From the NCBI RefSeq assembly GCF_003287275.1, contig NZ_QEVW01000006.1, positions 434,001-498,000 on the forward strand: a DNA stretch of 64,000 bases, written 5' to 3'. This stretch comes from Paenibacillus taichungensis (GTDB taxonomy: Bacteria > Bacillota > Bacilli > Paenibacillales > Paenibacillaceae). The position numbers were made by a program, and so were the translations under genes. This document shows positions 33,969-42,665 of the stretch, piece after piece (within the stretch, counting starts at the first letter, position 1; the number at the start of each line of letters is the position of its first letter). Below the pieces are notes generated by a model. The model searched no databases and was not told where the DNA came from. It was given only the letters and a program-made list of their open reading frames with translations.

Positions 33969-35564
33969 TTATTGCTGTGCAGCCTTATACCGGTCATATT
34001 GCGCCTGTCTGCCGGCAATAACCTGCTCAATGTTCATTTTTTTCAAAGTCTCAATATAACTGTCAAACTGATCCAGACTGGCATCTCCGCTTATAAATTT
34101 GAAGTTCATCTCTTCCACATACGTTGTAATATCCGGCATGGACATGCTCTCGACACTCGCCTCATCCGGCAGAGCGTATACAAACGGGAACGGCTCGTGG
34201 ATATAAGGCTCCAATTCCTTGTCGAGCTTGGCATGCCATTCCGCCACAACCGAATCAGCAGAATCCGTTGACTGAATGTTCGGCAGATTCACGGGACCAA
34301 TGCCGAGCTTCTGAATGTAGTCGTTATCCTTGCCTTTGTCCGTAAACGTCTTCACGCCATTCTCTTCGGTGTACGTATCATCCTTGATACCCCACGTATA
34401 ATATGTCTGCGCTTCTTCACTCACCGCGTAATCCAGGAATCGGAAGGCGAGCTCCGGATTTTTGCTGTCCTTGGAGATTCCAAAAATGCCGCTCACCGGT
34501 GTACGTCCAATATAGAACTGGTCACCATGCGGTCCTTTCAATGGCAGAATGCCTTTGAAGATGGGCTCCGCCGGATCATAATCCTTGAACAGCGGGCTGT
34601 AGACCATGGACATGTACCAGCTAAAATTAAACGTGGCTCCGGTTACATCCTGCGAGATGCGAGAGGTCACCTGATCACTTGTGGTACTGGCATAGTCAAC
34701 CCCGAGCAGGCCTTCTTTGTACAGCCCGTTCAGGTACGACAGATATTCCTTGTAGGCAGGCTCATAATAGCTGAAATGCACCTTACCCTGGTCATCCGCA
34801 TAGAACTGATTGGACAGATCCAGGCCAAAAGCAGGGCCAAATGCCATCGGCACAAACTTGGATTCCATGGACAACGGTATTTCATCCGCCTTGCCGTTAC
34901 CGTTCGGGTCGTCTGTCTTGAATTTGCGCAGCATCGCTGTGAACTCATCCAGTGTCGTTGGTTCGTTCAGTCCCAGCTTCTTCAACCAGCGTTCATTCAC
35001 CATAAACAAGGGCATGTAGTTTTTCGTAAGCGTTTGCTGCGGAACATAATACATTTTACCATCTGGCGTCGTTAAACTGGCTTTGACGGATGGGGATTCG
35101 TCGTATATTTTTTTGAGATTCACACCATACTTCTCCACCAGATCATTCAGCGGAATAAACAGACCACTGTTAATGTATTTCATGAGCTGATCCTGATCCG
35201 GCAGATAGACGATATCCGGCAATCCCGTTCCGGCCGCAAGCCTTGGATTCACCGCATCCGCGTAATTCTGCGGCGGAATGAGATCCCAATCGACTGTTAC
35301 CCCGGCATTACTTTCAATTTTCTTCACAATCTCGGCAGTAGAGAGATCCACGTTGGTCGTCCATGCGTTGGTCCCGAGAATCGATAGCTTGGCATCTTTC
35401 TGGTCGGTTACCGGACCTGCTCCTGTGTAGTTGAACGTTGGCTCCGAGCTCGGTGAGGCAGTTCCCTTATCTCCCCCCGCTCCTGTACTGCTGCTGCATC
35501 CGGCGAGACTGATAGCAAGAATCACCGCGAGCACACTTTTTCTTCCTGCCCCTCTGATTATCAT
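33969..35564 (-). CDS. Extracellular sugar-binding lipoprotein of an ABC importer (YtcQ/LipO-like)
   Basis: A 531-residue solute-binding lipoprotein. The signal peptide ends in LAGC with lipidated C23, followed by a Ser/Gly linker. The size and the runs KLSILGTNAWTTNVDL, PDIVYLPDQDQLMKYINSGLFIPLNDLVEKYG, and PVSGIFGISKDSKNPELAFRFLDYAVSEEAQ are typical of the large binding proteins that serve YteP/YtcP-like permeases for oligouronides. AAGGAGG lies before the ATG. It follows the two permease genes and precedes the LacI gene by 26 bases. Confidence 0.92.
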   Translation of the reverse strand: MIIRGAGRKSVLAVILAISLAGCSSSTGAGGDKGTASPSSEPTFNYTGAGPVTDQKDAKLSILGTNAWTTNVDLSTAEIVKKIESNAGVTVDWDLIPPQNYADAVNPRLAAGTGLPDIVYLPDQDQLMKYINSGLFIPLNDLVEKYGVNLKKIYDESPSVKASLTTPDGKMYYVPQQTLTKNYMPLFMVNERWLKKLGLNEPTTLDEFTAMLRKFKTDDPNGNGKADEIPLSMESKFVPMAFGPAFGLDLSNQFYADDQGKVHFSYYEPAYKEYLSYLNGLYKEGLLGVDYASTTSDQVTSRISQDVTGATFNFSWYMSMVYSPLFKDYDPAEPIFKGILPLKGPHGDQFYIGRTPVSGIFGISKDSKNPELAFRFLDYAVSEEAQTYYTWGIKDDTYTEENGVKTFTDKGKDNDYIQKLGIGPVNLPNIQSTDSADSVVAEWHAKLDKELEPYIHEPFPFVYALPDEASVESMSMPDITTYVEEMNFKFISGDASLDQFDSYIETLKKMNIEQVIAGRQAQYDRYKAAQQ

Positions 35565-35619
35565 CCGTTATTCCTCCTTGTTATGAACAACCTTGGGTGA
35601 TGCATGGTGATCAATAAGG

Positions 35620-36501
35620 CTATCCTTTCACGGCTCCGAGGGTAATCCCTTTGACGAAGTACCGCTGGATAAAAGGGTAAATCGTAACGATTGGCAGGAT
35701 GCTGACCACAATCGACACATACCGAACCTGAAGAGTGGATACCGCAAGCGCGCCCGTGGTCATCGTACCACCCATTTTTTGCATGACCTCCGGTGATGCC
35801 ATGATCAGCACCCTCCGCAGGAACATTTGCAAGGGCTGCATATCTTGTTTGCCCAGATATAGCAGGGCTGAGAAAAAGTTGTTCCAGTGGAATACGGCGT
35901 AATATAACGTCAGCACGGCAAGCGTTGGCTTGATAATGGGTATCGCCAGGCGATACAGCATCGTTAGTTCATTGGCCCCGTCTATGCTTGCACTTTCGAA
36001 GATTTCATTTGGAATACCCTCGAAGGCCGAGCGGCAAATCATGACATTAAATGTAATGACCAGCACAGGAAGCACCATCACCCAGCGGGTGTTATATAGC
36101 CCCAGTGACGTAATCAGCATGTAGACCGGAATGAGTCCACCCGAGAAATACATGGTGAAGGCGATGAAAAAGTTCAGCTTTCTGCGCAGGAAAAATTGCT
36201 GTCTGGATAACGGAAATGCAGCGAGGCAGGTAGCTAGAATATTCATCAGAGTACCTATAACGGTGTACCAGAGGGTGTTATAGAAGGACACCCATAACTC
36301 CCGGTATTGCAGCACCATCTGGTACCCGGACAAGGTGAATCCTACCGGCCACAACGCAACCTTTTGTTTGTCGATCGCATCAACTGAACTGAATGAAATG
36401 CTGATCACGTACAGAAAAGGATACAGCGTAACGACGACTGCCAATATGGTCAGCAGGTAGACAAATCCATAGAATAACCGGTCACTTCTTGATTTTTGCA
36501 T
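35620..36501 (-). CDS. ABC sugar importer permease, LplC/YtcP-like
   Basis: A 293-residue permease with six membrane helices of the CUT1 group. The EAA-type loop that contacts the ATPase is EIFESASIDGANELTMLYRLAIPIIKPTLAVLTLYYAVFHWN. The N-terminal LYPFLYVISISFSSVDAIDKQKVALWPVGFT is the usual form in the LplC/YtcP subgroup, whose substrates are large oligosaccharides. It is 29 bases after its partner permease. No ATPase gene occurs in this operon. Confidence 0.93.
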   Translation of the reverse strand: MQKSRSDRLFYGFVYLLTILAVVVTLYPFLYVISISFSSVDAIDKQKVALWPVGFTLSGYQMVLQYRELWVSFYNTLWYTVIGTLMNILATCLAAFPLSRQQFFLRRKLNFFIAFTMYFSGGLIPVYMLITSLGLYNTRWVMVLPVLVITFNVMICRSAFEGIPNEIFESASIDGANELTMLYRLAIPIIKPTLAVLTLYYAVFHWNNFFSALLYLGKQDMQPLQMFLRRVLIMASPEVMQKMGGTMTTGALAVSTLQVRYVSIVVSILPIVTIYPFIQRYFVKGITLGAVKG

Positions 36502-36530
36502 ACAGGTCTCCTTTGGGTCGGGATGTGGTC

Positions 36531-37448
36531 TTACCAGAGTGACATCTTGGTCAGACGTCGGGTCATCGTATTAGCCGCGAACACAAGCACAAAGGTAATA
36601 ATAGAGTTGAACAGGCCGACGGCTGTGGCAAATCCGTAGTTCTGCCCTTCAATCCCCATCCGGTACACGTAGGTGGATAACACGTCTGCAGTCTCATAGG
36701 TAGCGCCATTATAGAGCAGATATACTTTCTCGAAGCCTACACTCATAATGCCGCCAAGCGACAGGAGCAGCAGGATGACAATCGTTGGTTTGATGCTGGG
36801 AAGCGTCAGGTGCCATAGCTCCTGGAATTTGTTGACGCCGTCAATTTTGCCGGAATCGTACATTTCGGGGTCAATGCCCATAATGGCTGCAATGTAGATA
36901 ATGGAGCTGAAGCCAAAGCTCTGCCAGATATCGGAGCTGGTGAATATCGTTCGGAACCATCCGGCGTCCATCATGAAGTTCACTTTCTCCATGCCGAGCT
37001 TGGCAATCAGGGTGTTCACGATCCCGTCCGTGGGTGATAAGAAGTTAATAATCATGCCAGCGACAACGACGGTCGAGATGAAATGCGGAAGGTAGGTGAC
37101 GGTCTGGGCGAAACGCTTGAAAGTCTGATTCTTGATCTCTACAATACAGACGGCGAACAGAATGGGGATGGAGAAGCCAAACAGGAGCGGCAGGAATGCG
37201 AGCAAAAACGTATTGCGCAGCAGCCTCCAGAAGTAGATGGAATTCACGAACTGATCAAACCACCTCAGCCCCACCCATTCCCCGCTGAACATTCCCTGCC
37301 CAGGCATGAAATTGCGGAAGGCCAGCAGCATGCCCGGCATGGGAACATACATGAAGATGACGTAATACAGAAAAATGGGTGAGAACATCAGCAGCAAATA
37401 TTTATCCCGTTTGATCAGGCTGAACAGCGTGGACATGCGATTTTTCAA
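36531..37448 (-). CDS. ABC sugar importer permease, LplB/YteP-like
   Basis: A 305-residue six-helix permease of the CUT1 group and the first gene of the pectin operon. The EAA loop is DPEMYDSGKIDGVNKFQELWHLTLPSIKPTIVILLLLSLGG, and the beginning KRDKYLLLMFSPIFLYYVIFMYVPMPGMLLAFRNF is characteristic of the LplB/YteP subgroup. The start is TTG at 37448 with GGGGAG nine bases upstream; an ATG four codons later has no site at the right distance. It pairs with the LplC-like permease to form the channel. Confidence 0.92.
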   Translation of the reverse strand: MKNRMSTLFSLIKRDKYLLLMFSPIFLYYVIFMYVPMPGMLLAFRNFMPGQGMFSGEWVGLRWFDQFVNSIYFWRLLRNTFLLAFLPLLFGFSIPILFAVCIVEIKNQTFKRFAQTVTYLPHFISTVVVAGMIINFLSPTDGIVNTLIAKLGMEKVNFMMDAGWFRTIFTSSDIWQSFGFSSIIYIAAIMGIDPEMYDSGKIDGVNKFQELWHLTLPSIKPTIVILLLLSLGGIMSVGFEKVYLLYNGATYETADVLSTYVYRMGIEGQNYGFATAVGLFNSIITFVLVFAANTMTRRLTKMSLW

Positions 37449-37473
37449 TTCATAGCACTCCCCTTCACATTAA

Positions 37474-37491
37474 AATTACAACGTTTGAATT
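37474..37491. promoter_or_regulatory. Imperfect LacI-type operator, proximal
   Basis: AATTACAACGTTTGAATT differs from the perfect distal palindrome at two positions of one arm. It has the central CG typical of LacI/GalR sites. It lies about 25 bases upstream of the first permease codon, within the leader of the operon. Confidence 0.6.
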
Positions 37492-37627
37492 ATTAAACAA
37501 AAACATGCCCCATCATTCTTAATTCAGATCATCCCCTTATATAAAAAAACCATAAAATACCTTTAAAAAAAGGGATATTACGACAGTTAATAAACGATTG
37601 AATATGTGGATTTAAACACAGAACCAT

Positions 37628-37645
37628 AATTACAACGTTGTAATT
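37628..37645. promoter_or_regulatory. Perfect 18-bp LacI-type operator, distal
   Basis: AATTACAACGTTGTAATT is an exact palindrome with central CG, the form bound by LacI/GalR dimers. Its centre is 154 bases from that of the proximal copy, about 15 helical turns, which would allow a repression loop. A promoter-like pair with a TATATA box lies between the two sites near 37540-37570. Confidence 0.75.
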
Positions 37646-37655
37646 TCTCCCTAAA

Positions 37656-37669
37656 TGTATACGCTTACA
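37656..37669. promoter_or_regulatory. cre-like site (CcpA)
   Basis: On the minus strand TGTAAGCGTATACA matches the cre consensus TGWAANCGNTNWCA at every position except one. It lies ten bases beyond the distal operator, upstream of the pectin operon. Catabolite control by CcpA would fit a sugar-use operon. Confidence 0.55.
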
Positions 37670-37841
37670 CAAACTATTTTTCCCATCTTAGCAAAGACCA
37701 TCTGGTTTGGCAACAACAAAAATCAGTGTTTGCTTGCAAAGAGACCTATATGCTTTTACCGATCTGGGAGACATGTTAGCGGGCAAAAAAGGCGCGAAAA
37801 AAGGGCAATGAACGTATCCCTTTCGTTCTGCCCGGTTCTTG

Positions 37842-37876
37842 TCCTGCCTACGCCAGCGTTCTGGCGCAGCGCAGGA
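37842..37876 (+). other. Nested hairpin in the AraC-pectin operon spacer
   Basis: TCCTGC/GCAGGA (37842-37847, 37871-37876) encloses CGCCAG/CTGGCG (37851-37856, 37861-37866), followed on the plus strand by TTGTTCTATTTTT. It looks like a rightward terminator, though no rightward gene precedes it. It could still stop leftward AraC transcription less efficiently. The rest of the 476-base spacer holds the operators and no credible gene. Confidence 0.45.
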
Positions 37877-37924
37877 TTGTTCTATTTTTGAAACGTGTAC
37901 CTGGAGCTTCAATCTCTTCGAATT

Positions 37925-38818
37925 CTACATCTGGTTTCGATACTCCATCGGTGTTACACCCGTCACGCGCTGAAACGCCCTGTAGAACTGACTGACATTG
38001 GAGAATCCCAGCCCAAAGCTGATGGTGGTCACTGAATCTGTTGTATGGCGCAGTCGTCGGGTCGCTTCCTCCACACGCAAATTCAGCACGTACTGATACG
38101 GCGTTGAACCTGTCAGTGCCTTGAAAGAACGCATAAAGTGATATCTGCTCTGGTGCGCAACCGCCGCCATCGATTCAATGTCCATTGGACTTGTATAGTC
38201 ACTGTGTATATACTCCAACACGCGCCGCAGATGGGGGTCGATGAACGCACCGCCGTTGCTGCCTGTTCGCTGAAGCAGATTCGAAAGCTGCCCGCAAACC
38301 AGACCGGCCCCCACGCTCCCAGCTACACCTGTTCCTGCCGTTTCCAGCGTAAGGTTACTTCCAATCGGTGGACCAGCCAGCATCCGTCCAAGATATGTCT
38401 CTACTGCAAGCTCCGTTTCCTGTATCTGCAATGGTTCAGGCGCATCGTCCAGCAAAATGGCGTTCCAGCCTCGAAATAGTCTGCTAATTTCAGCAGGATC
38501 AAAGGTTTGTGTGGTCCGAAATTCGGTCTGCACCCCTTGCCTTCCTGAATCCGCCAAGCCGCCAACAGGCGGATTACGAAACTTGATCACAATAACCGCC
38601 GAATCCGAACCAATCTCGAAAAAGTGCTCCATCCGGGGATGCGCAATAATTCCCAGTCCTGCTTGCAGTGGATAAGTCTGCTGTTCCTGCACCAGATGGC
38701 ATTGTCCTCTTACAGGCAACGTAACCTGATACCAGTCATCATGCACATGGGGTTCATTGGCGAATCCCCCAGAAGCCTTCCACAATTCCAATCCATTCAG
38801 CATCATGTTTAATTCCAT
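37925..38818 (-). CDS. AraC-family regulator
   Basis: About 297 residues. The N-terminal half is a cupin-type sensor (NEPHVHDDWYQVTLPVRGQCHLV, AHPRMEHFFEIG), which often binds a metabolite. The C-terminal 100 residues contain the two AraC helix-turn-helix units: MDIESMAAVAHQSRYHFMRSFKALTGSTPYQYVLNLRVEEATRRL and VTTISFGLGFSNVSQFYRAFQRVTGVTPMEYRNQ. An ATG seven codons upstream exists, but GGTGAGG lies 5 bases before the ATG at 38818. It is divergent from an Fsr-like MFS gene and probably activates it. Confidence 0.9.
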   Translation of the reverse strand: MELNMMLNGLELWKASGGFANEPHVHDDWYQVTLPVRGQCHLVQEQQTYPLQAGLGIIAHPRMEHFFEIGSDSAVIVIKFRNPPVGGLADSGRQGVQTEFRTTQTFDPAEISRLFRGWNAILLDDAPEPLQIQETELAVETYLGRMLAGPPIGSNLTLETAGTGVAGSVGAGLVCGQLSNLLQRTGSNGGAFIDPHLRRVLEYIHSDYTSPMDIESMAAVAHQSRYHFMRSFKALTGSTPYQYVLNLRVEEATRRLRHTTDSVTTISFGLGFSNVSQFYRAFQRVTGVTPMEYRNQM

Positions 38819-38936
38819 CGTTTCCTCACCTGCTGACATTATAGCAAATCGTGCTCACTTTCCAAGCACTTTTCACAAAGACAATATCTATCCGTATCTT
38901 TTATCATGGTAAAAAAATAATTCGAGGTGATCTCCC

Positions 38937-40163
38937 GTGGCACAAGCCGCTGTAAGCAAAATGCAAATCAATCACTCCGCCAATTGGGCGCTTGCCGGAG
39001 TCAGCTTCGCCCATTTGCTGAATGATGCGATGCAGACTGTTGTTCCGTCTGCTTTTCCGCTGTTCCAGCAGACCATGCAGCTCAGTTTCGCCCAGATGGG
39101 CTGGATTGCCTTCACATTAAATATTACCGCATCGGTCCTTCAGCCGTTGGTCGGTTATATGTCTGATCGCAAGCCCATGCCGATCCTACTGCCTGGTGGC
39201 ATGTTATTCTCCCTGATCGGTGTTCTCGGCTTTGCCTTGTCTTCCGAGTTATGGATGCTGCTTGTCTCCGCAGCATTGATCGGTATAGGCTCGTCCATCC
39301 TGCATCCTGAATCCTCACGCGTCGCCCATCTGGCGGCAGGTCGAGGACGTGGAATGGCACAGTCCATCTTCCAGGTAGGTGGCAACACAGGTCAGGCTCT
39401 CGCCCCATTGCTGGTTGCCTTTATCCTGCTCCCGCATGGACAGCTTAGTTTTCTGTGGCTCATGGCTTTTGCCCTAATCGGGATCATTATCCAGTCTTCC
39501 GTTAGCCGTTGGTATAGAGACAAATTGGCGGATAATCGCAGCCGTCAGCAACAGTCTGTACAGGCAAATGGCATTGCGCAGCCTGCTGCCCAGCCTTTAA
39601 GTCGGGGGTTTATCGCTTTTACAATGGGAATCCTCATCCTGCTGCTGTTTTCCAAATTCGTGTATATTGCCGGTATGACCGGATACTATGCCTTTTATTA
39701 CGCGGATGCGTATAATCTGCCTCTCTCGCAGGCCCAGATCTGCCTGTTCGTTCTGCAATTTGCGGGCATGGTTGGAACCTTGCTCGGCGGCCCACTGGCT
39801 GACCGTTATGGACGCAAACCGATGATCTGGTTCTCCATCGCGGGTACTGCACCATTTTCACTGCTGCTGCCTTATGCGGGACCTGCTCTATCCATGGTAC
39901 TGTGCGGCATCATCGGTTTGATTCTGATGTCCGGTTTCAGTGTCATCATTGTCTACGCACAGGAATTGCTGCCGCGTCATATTGGGACAGTATCGGGATT
40001 GTTCTTCGGCCTGTCATTCGGCATGGCGGGACTCGGCTCGGTTGTGCTCGGTTCATTGATTGATGTGACCAGCATTTCATTCGTCATCAAGCTATGTTCT
40101 TTTTTGCCGCTGCTCGGGGTATGTGCCGTATTCCTGCGCCGGGATCGCCCAAGAAACGCCTAA
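38937..40163 (+). CDS. MFS efflux transporter, fosmidomycin-resistance (Fsr) type
   Basis: A 408-residue, 12-helix transporter. The start (NWALAGVSFAHLLNDAMQTVVPSAFPLFQQTMQLSFAQMGWIAFTLNITASVLQPLVGYMSDRKPMP) and GIGSSILHPESSRVAHLAAGRGRGMAQSIFQVGGNTGQALAPL are characteristic of the Fsr family, which exports fosmidomycin and related compounds. The start is GTG at 38937, six bases after GAGGTGAT. The divergent AraC protein likely controls it. Real substrate in this organism is unknown. Confidence 0.92.
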   Translation: MAQAAVSKMQINHSANWALAGVSFAHLLNDAMQTVVPSAFPLFQQTMQLSFAQMGWIAFTLNITASVLQPLVGYMSDRKPMPILLPGGMLFSLIGVLGFALSSELWMLLVSAALIGIGSSILHPESSRVAHLAAGRGRGMAQSIFQVGGNTGQALAPLLVAFILLPHGQLSFLWLMAFALIGIIIQSSVSRWYRDKLADNRSRQQQSVQANGIAQPAAQPLSRGFIAFTMGILILLLFSKFVYIAGMTGYYAFYYADAYNLPLSQAQICLFVLQFAGMVGTLLGGPLADRYGRKPMIWFSIAGTAPFSLLLPYAGPALSMVLCGIIGLILMSGFSVIIVYAQELLPRHIGTVSGLFFGLSFGMAGLGSVVLGSLIDVTSISFVIKLCSFLPLLGVCAVFLRRDRPRNA

Positions 40164-40248
40164 TATGCATTGAAACGTCCGTCGTTTTGTGACTACAATA
40201 AGGTCAGAATAATGAAGACAGAGGCTAAACAGAAGGAAGGAATAACCC

Positions 40249-41028
40249 ATGATCATTGATGTACAGCATGTTACTTGGAAAAGGGGACCGATCACCCTGT
40301 TGAACGATGTCAGCTGGCGTGTAAACGAAGGCGAACATTGGGCATTGCTCGGCCTGAATGGTTCCGGTAAAACCACACTCTTGAACATGATCACCGGATA
40401 TCTCTGGCCCACAGAAGGTACGATATCCGTGCTCGGACACCGTTACGGGGATGTGGATTTGCGTGAGCTGCGGAAGTCGCTTGGATGGGTCAGCTCCTCC
40501 CTTCAGGAGAAATTGTATGGCACCGACCGCACCCAGTATGTCGTGATCAGCGGTAAACACGCCACGATCGGACTGTACGATAAACTGTCAGACGAGGATC
40601 TGGATCAGGCACGGGAATTGATGCATACGCTCGGCTGTCAGCATCTGTGGGATCGCGAATACCGTACCTGCTCTCAGGGGGAGAAGCAGAAGCTGCTCAT
40701 TGCCCGGGCCCTGATGGCCAACCCACGTGTACTCATTCTGGACGAACCCTGCAATGGACTTGATCTGTTCTCCAGAGAGCGGCTGCTGGAAAGTATCAGT
40801 GAGCTGACGCAGAAACCGGATACACCTTCGCTCATCTACGTGACTCATCATACGGAGGAAATATTGCCTGTGTTCAGTCACAGCCTGCTGCTCCGGCGGG
40901 GCGAGATCGTGAATAGCGGATTGACCAGTGAGTTGATGAACAGAGATGTACTGAGTAACTTTTTTGAATCACCAGTGGATGTGGATCGGCATGGAGAACG
41001 TGTCTATGTCAGAGCATCGGATAAATAA
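40249..41028 (+). CDS. ABC transporter ATP-binding protein (YlmA-like)
   Basis: A 259-residue stand-alone ATPase. Walker A is GLNGSGKTT (residues 35-43), the signature is CSQGEKQKLLIARALM with CSQGE in place of the more common LSGGQ, Walker B is VLILDEPCNGLD, and the switch His lies in VTHHTEEI. The sequence resembles B. subtilis YlmA and the ModF-type ATPases, whose transport partners are unknown. No permease gene is adjacent. AGAAGGAAGG precedes the ATG. The MFS gene ends 85 bases upstream, so co-transcription is possible. Confidence 0.9.
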   Translation: MIIDVQHVTWKRGPITLLNDVSWRVNEGEHWALLGLNGSGKTTLLNMITGYLWPTEGTISVLGHRYGDVDLRELRKSLGWVSSSLQEKLYGTDRTQYVVISGKHATIGLYDKLSDEDLDQARELMHTLGCQHLWDREYRTCSQGEKQKLLIARALMANPRVLILDEPCNGLDLFSRERLLESISELTQKPDTPSLIYVTHHTEEILPVFSHSLLLRRGEIVNSGLTSELMNRDVLSNFFESPVDVDRHGERVYVRASDK

Positions 41029-41064
41029 TTCTCTATATCTATTCACAGTCGGAATAGTCAAAGT

Positions 41065-41131
41065 AGCCCAAAATCTTATCCACATGTGGACAGGTTTTTG
41101 GGCTGTTTGGCTATATGATGAATTATCCACA
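41065..41131 (+). other. Hairpin with two perfect DnaA boxes
   Basis: TTATCCACA, the consensus DnaA box, occurs at 41076-41084 and again at 41123-41131, both on the plus strand 47 bases apart. The first lies within a hairpin where AGCCCAAAA (41065-41073) pairs with TTTTGGGCT (41096-41104) and TCCACATGTGGA is the inner palindrome. The hairpin may end the ABC gene transcript. The region is the 115-base convergent spacer before a methyltransferase gene; the second box overlaps nothing else visible. Confidence 0.5.
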
Positions 41132-41143
41132 GTTTTCTGTGTA

Positions 41144-41872
41144 TTATTTCCGGGCAGAGAGGAATAAAAACAACGGAATGCGCTGTCTGCGCAGGTACGT
41201 CTCCTCGTTTACAAAATACTGACGCTGAGGCGCCGATTCCCTTAGATGCTGAACTTGAAATCCTGCTTGCTGTAATGCCATATAGTAGGATTCTATGGAG
41301 CGATGCATTTTTTTCACCGTACCTCCAAGCCATTGCTGCTCCCGAAATCCCTCCACAAAATACCGATCGACGACCCAGTTTGTTCGGACCCCCGAAGGCT
41401 GCAACGTCGACGTGATCACAGGATGTTCTAACGAAAATACGAATGTGCCATTCTCTTTTAACGTGCGGTATACCTTGCGGAACAGGCTGTCCACATCCTC
41501 AATATAATGAATCGCCAGTCTGGAAATGACCAGATCATAAATATCCGCAGGATAGCTCCAATCTTCCATATACGCTTGCTCGATCTGGGCGTTCTGACCC
41601 TTTATCGATTCATGGGCAGCCTGAATCATATTCACTGAGCCTTCAATTCCTGTGTAACTGCCACCACGATGTTCAGGACCCAACAGTTCTGCTCCGAACC
41701 TCGCATCCCCACAGCCGAGATCTAATATGCTCTTGCCCTCAACGTCTCCGAGTAGCTCCAGCATTACTGGCTTCTCCAACGTATCATTGGCATTCTCCTG
41801 CCATTGCCGGCGTTCCATATACTTTTCGAAATTAGCCCCATCGTCGTAAAAATCCGATCCCCGTTCGCTCAT
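41144..41872 (-). CDS. Class I SAM-dependent methyltransferase
   Basis: A 242-residue cytoplasmic methyltransferase. Motif I is ILDLGCGDARFGAELL (near residues 49-64), motif II is the acidic GIEGS, and YDLVISRLAIHYIEDVDSLFRKVYRTLKENGTFVFSLEHPV covers motifs IV-V. The N-terminal FYDDGANFEKYMERRQWQENANDTLEKPVMLELLG is typical of a widespread Bacillales group with unknown substrate. The gene stands alone and is convergent with the ABC gene. Confidence 0.85.
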   Translation of the reverse strand: MSERGSDFYDDGANFEKYMERRQWQENANDTLEKPVMLELLGDVEGKSILDLGCGDARFGAELLGPEHRGGSYTGIEGSVNMIQAAHESIKGQNAQIEQAYMEDWSYPADIYDLVISRLAIHYIEDVDSLFRKVYRTLKENGTFVFSLEHPVITSTLQPSGVRTNWVVDRYFVEGFREQQWLGGTVKKMHRSIESYYMALQQAGFQVQHLRESAPQRQYFVNEETYLRRQRIPLFLFLSARK

Positions 41873-41959
41873 TGCGCAACCCCTCCGTTACTGTAAATAA
41901 GCTCAGCTCTAATATTCAGCCTGCAAGATTATACAGAAAATCGGCATAGGTTTCTACAG

Positions 41960-41997
41960 CAAAAAGGCTGTCACCCGAAATAATCCAGCAAACAGCC
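41960..41997 (-). terminator. Terminator of the MarR gene
   Basis: GGCTGT (41966-41971) and ACAGCC (41991-41996) form a short stem that is followed on the minus strand by TTTTTGC. It lies just beyond the MarR stop codon at 42018. Confidence 0.5.
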
Positions 41998-42017
41998 CTA
42001 CGCATTAGAAGTAAGTT

Positions 42018-42494
42018 TCATTCAGATTGATCCATATAAGGCCGGCGGCCACCTTTTTTTACGAATTTCCAATCCACTTCAATGTTGTTACGCATCCGGC
42101 GCAGAAGCTTAACCGCAATATCGATCTCTTTCTCCGTTAAGCCCTCCAGCGTTACCTGGTCCGAATGAACACCCTCCCTGCGAATAAAATCCCAAGCCTC
42201 CAGACCAGCATCCGTCGGATATAACAGCTTATTCTTTTTATTACCCATTGCCGACTGTTTGACGACAAACCCATCCGCTTCCAGTTTGCTAATGGCTCTA
42301 GCCGCAGTGGTACGGTCAACTTTGATTAATTCAGCGAGCTGGTTGGGGATAATACCAGGATTCTCACATATGCGATAAAGATACAAATACTGTCCACGAG
42401 ACAAGTTTAAATGTTGAAATTCAACGTTGCTGATTGAATCCAGACAGCGGGCAATCATGCCGATTTCACGCAACACTTCTTTTTTTTCAGTCAA
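42018..42494 (-). CDS. MarR-family regulator
   Basis: About 158 residues with the MarR winged helix: LNLSRGQYLYLYRICENPGIIPNQLAELIKVDRTTAARAISKLEADGFVVKQSAMGNKKNKLLYPTDAG, then dimer helices and a basic tail. The start is taken as TTG at 42494, ten bases after GGAGG. A longer frame begins with ATG at 42533 but has no ribosome binding site and runs through an operator-like palindrome. It is divergent from a GNAT gene with the palindrome between, so it probably represses itself and perhaps the neighbour. Confidence 0.85.
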   Translation of the reverse strand: MTEKKEVLREIGMIARCLDSISNVEFQHLNLSRGQYLYLYRICENPGIIPNQLAELIKVDRTTAARAISKLEADGFVVKQSAMGNKKNKLLYPTDAGLEAWDFIRREGVHSDQVTLEGLTEKEIDIAVKLLRRMRNNIEVDWKFVKKGGRRPYMDQSE

Positions 42495-42516
42495 TGGATT
42501 CACCCCTCCATAAAAT

Positions 42517-42532
42517 TGTTGCATTCGCAACA
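42517..42532. promoter_or_regulatory. MarR-type operator
   Basis: TGTTGC-ATTC-GCAACA is a perfect inverted repeat with a 4-base centre, the size and form of sites bound by MarR dimers. It lies 22 bases upstream of the chosen MarR start, in the 170-base divergent region shared with the GNAT gene. Confidence 0.6.
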
Positions 42533-42665
42533 TAATTGATGATATAACTAAATTAAACGAGTTTAAATCTTAACCATGATAACACATGGAACAGGGATAC
42601 GTTTATGCTATCTACCAGTTTACCATGCCAGAATAGAATTACTATTGACCAAAGGAGAAACATTC

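Noticed and set aside
37655..37891. A 78-codon plus-strand frame in the spacer left of the AraC gene
   Set aside because: It overlaps the cre site, has no ribosome binding site, and its composition is not protein-like.
40249..41028. Missing ATPase of the pectin importer
   Set aside because: It has a CSQGE signature and is YlmA-like, without the C-terminal regulatory domain of MsmX/UgpC-type sugar ATPases.
41076..41131. Replication origin
   Set aside because: Only two DnaA boxes, no AT-rich unwinding region and no dnaA/dnaN neighbours.
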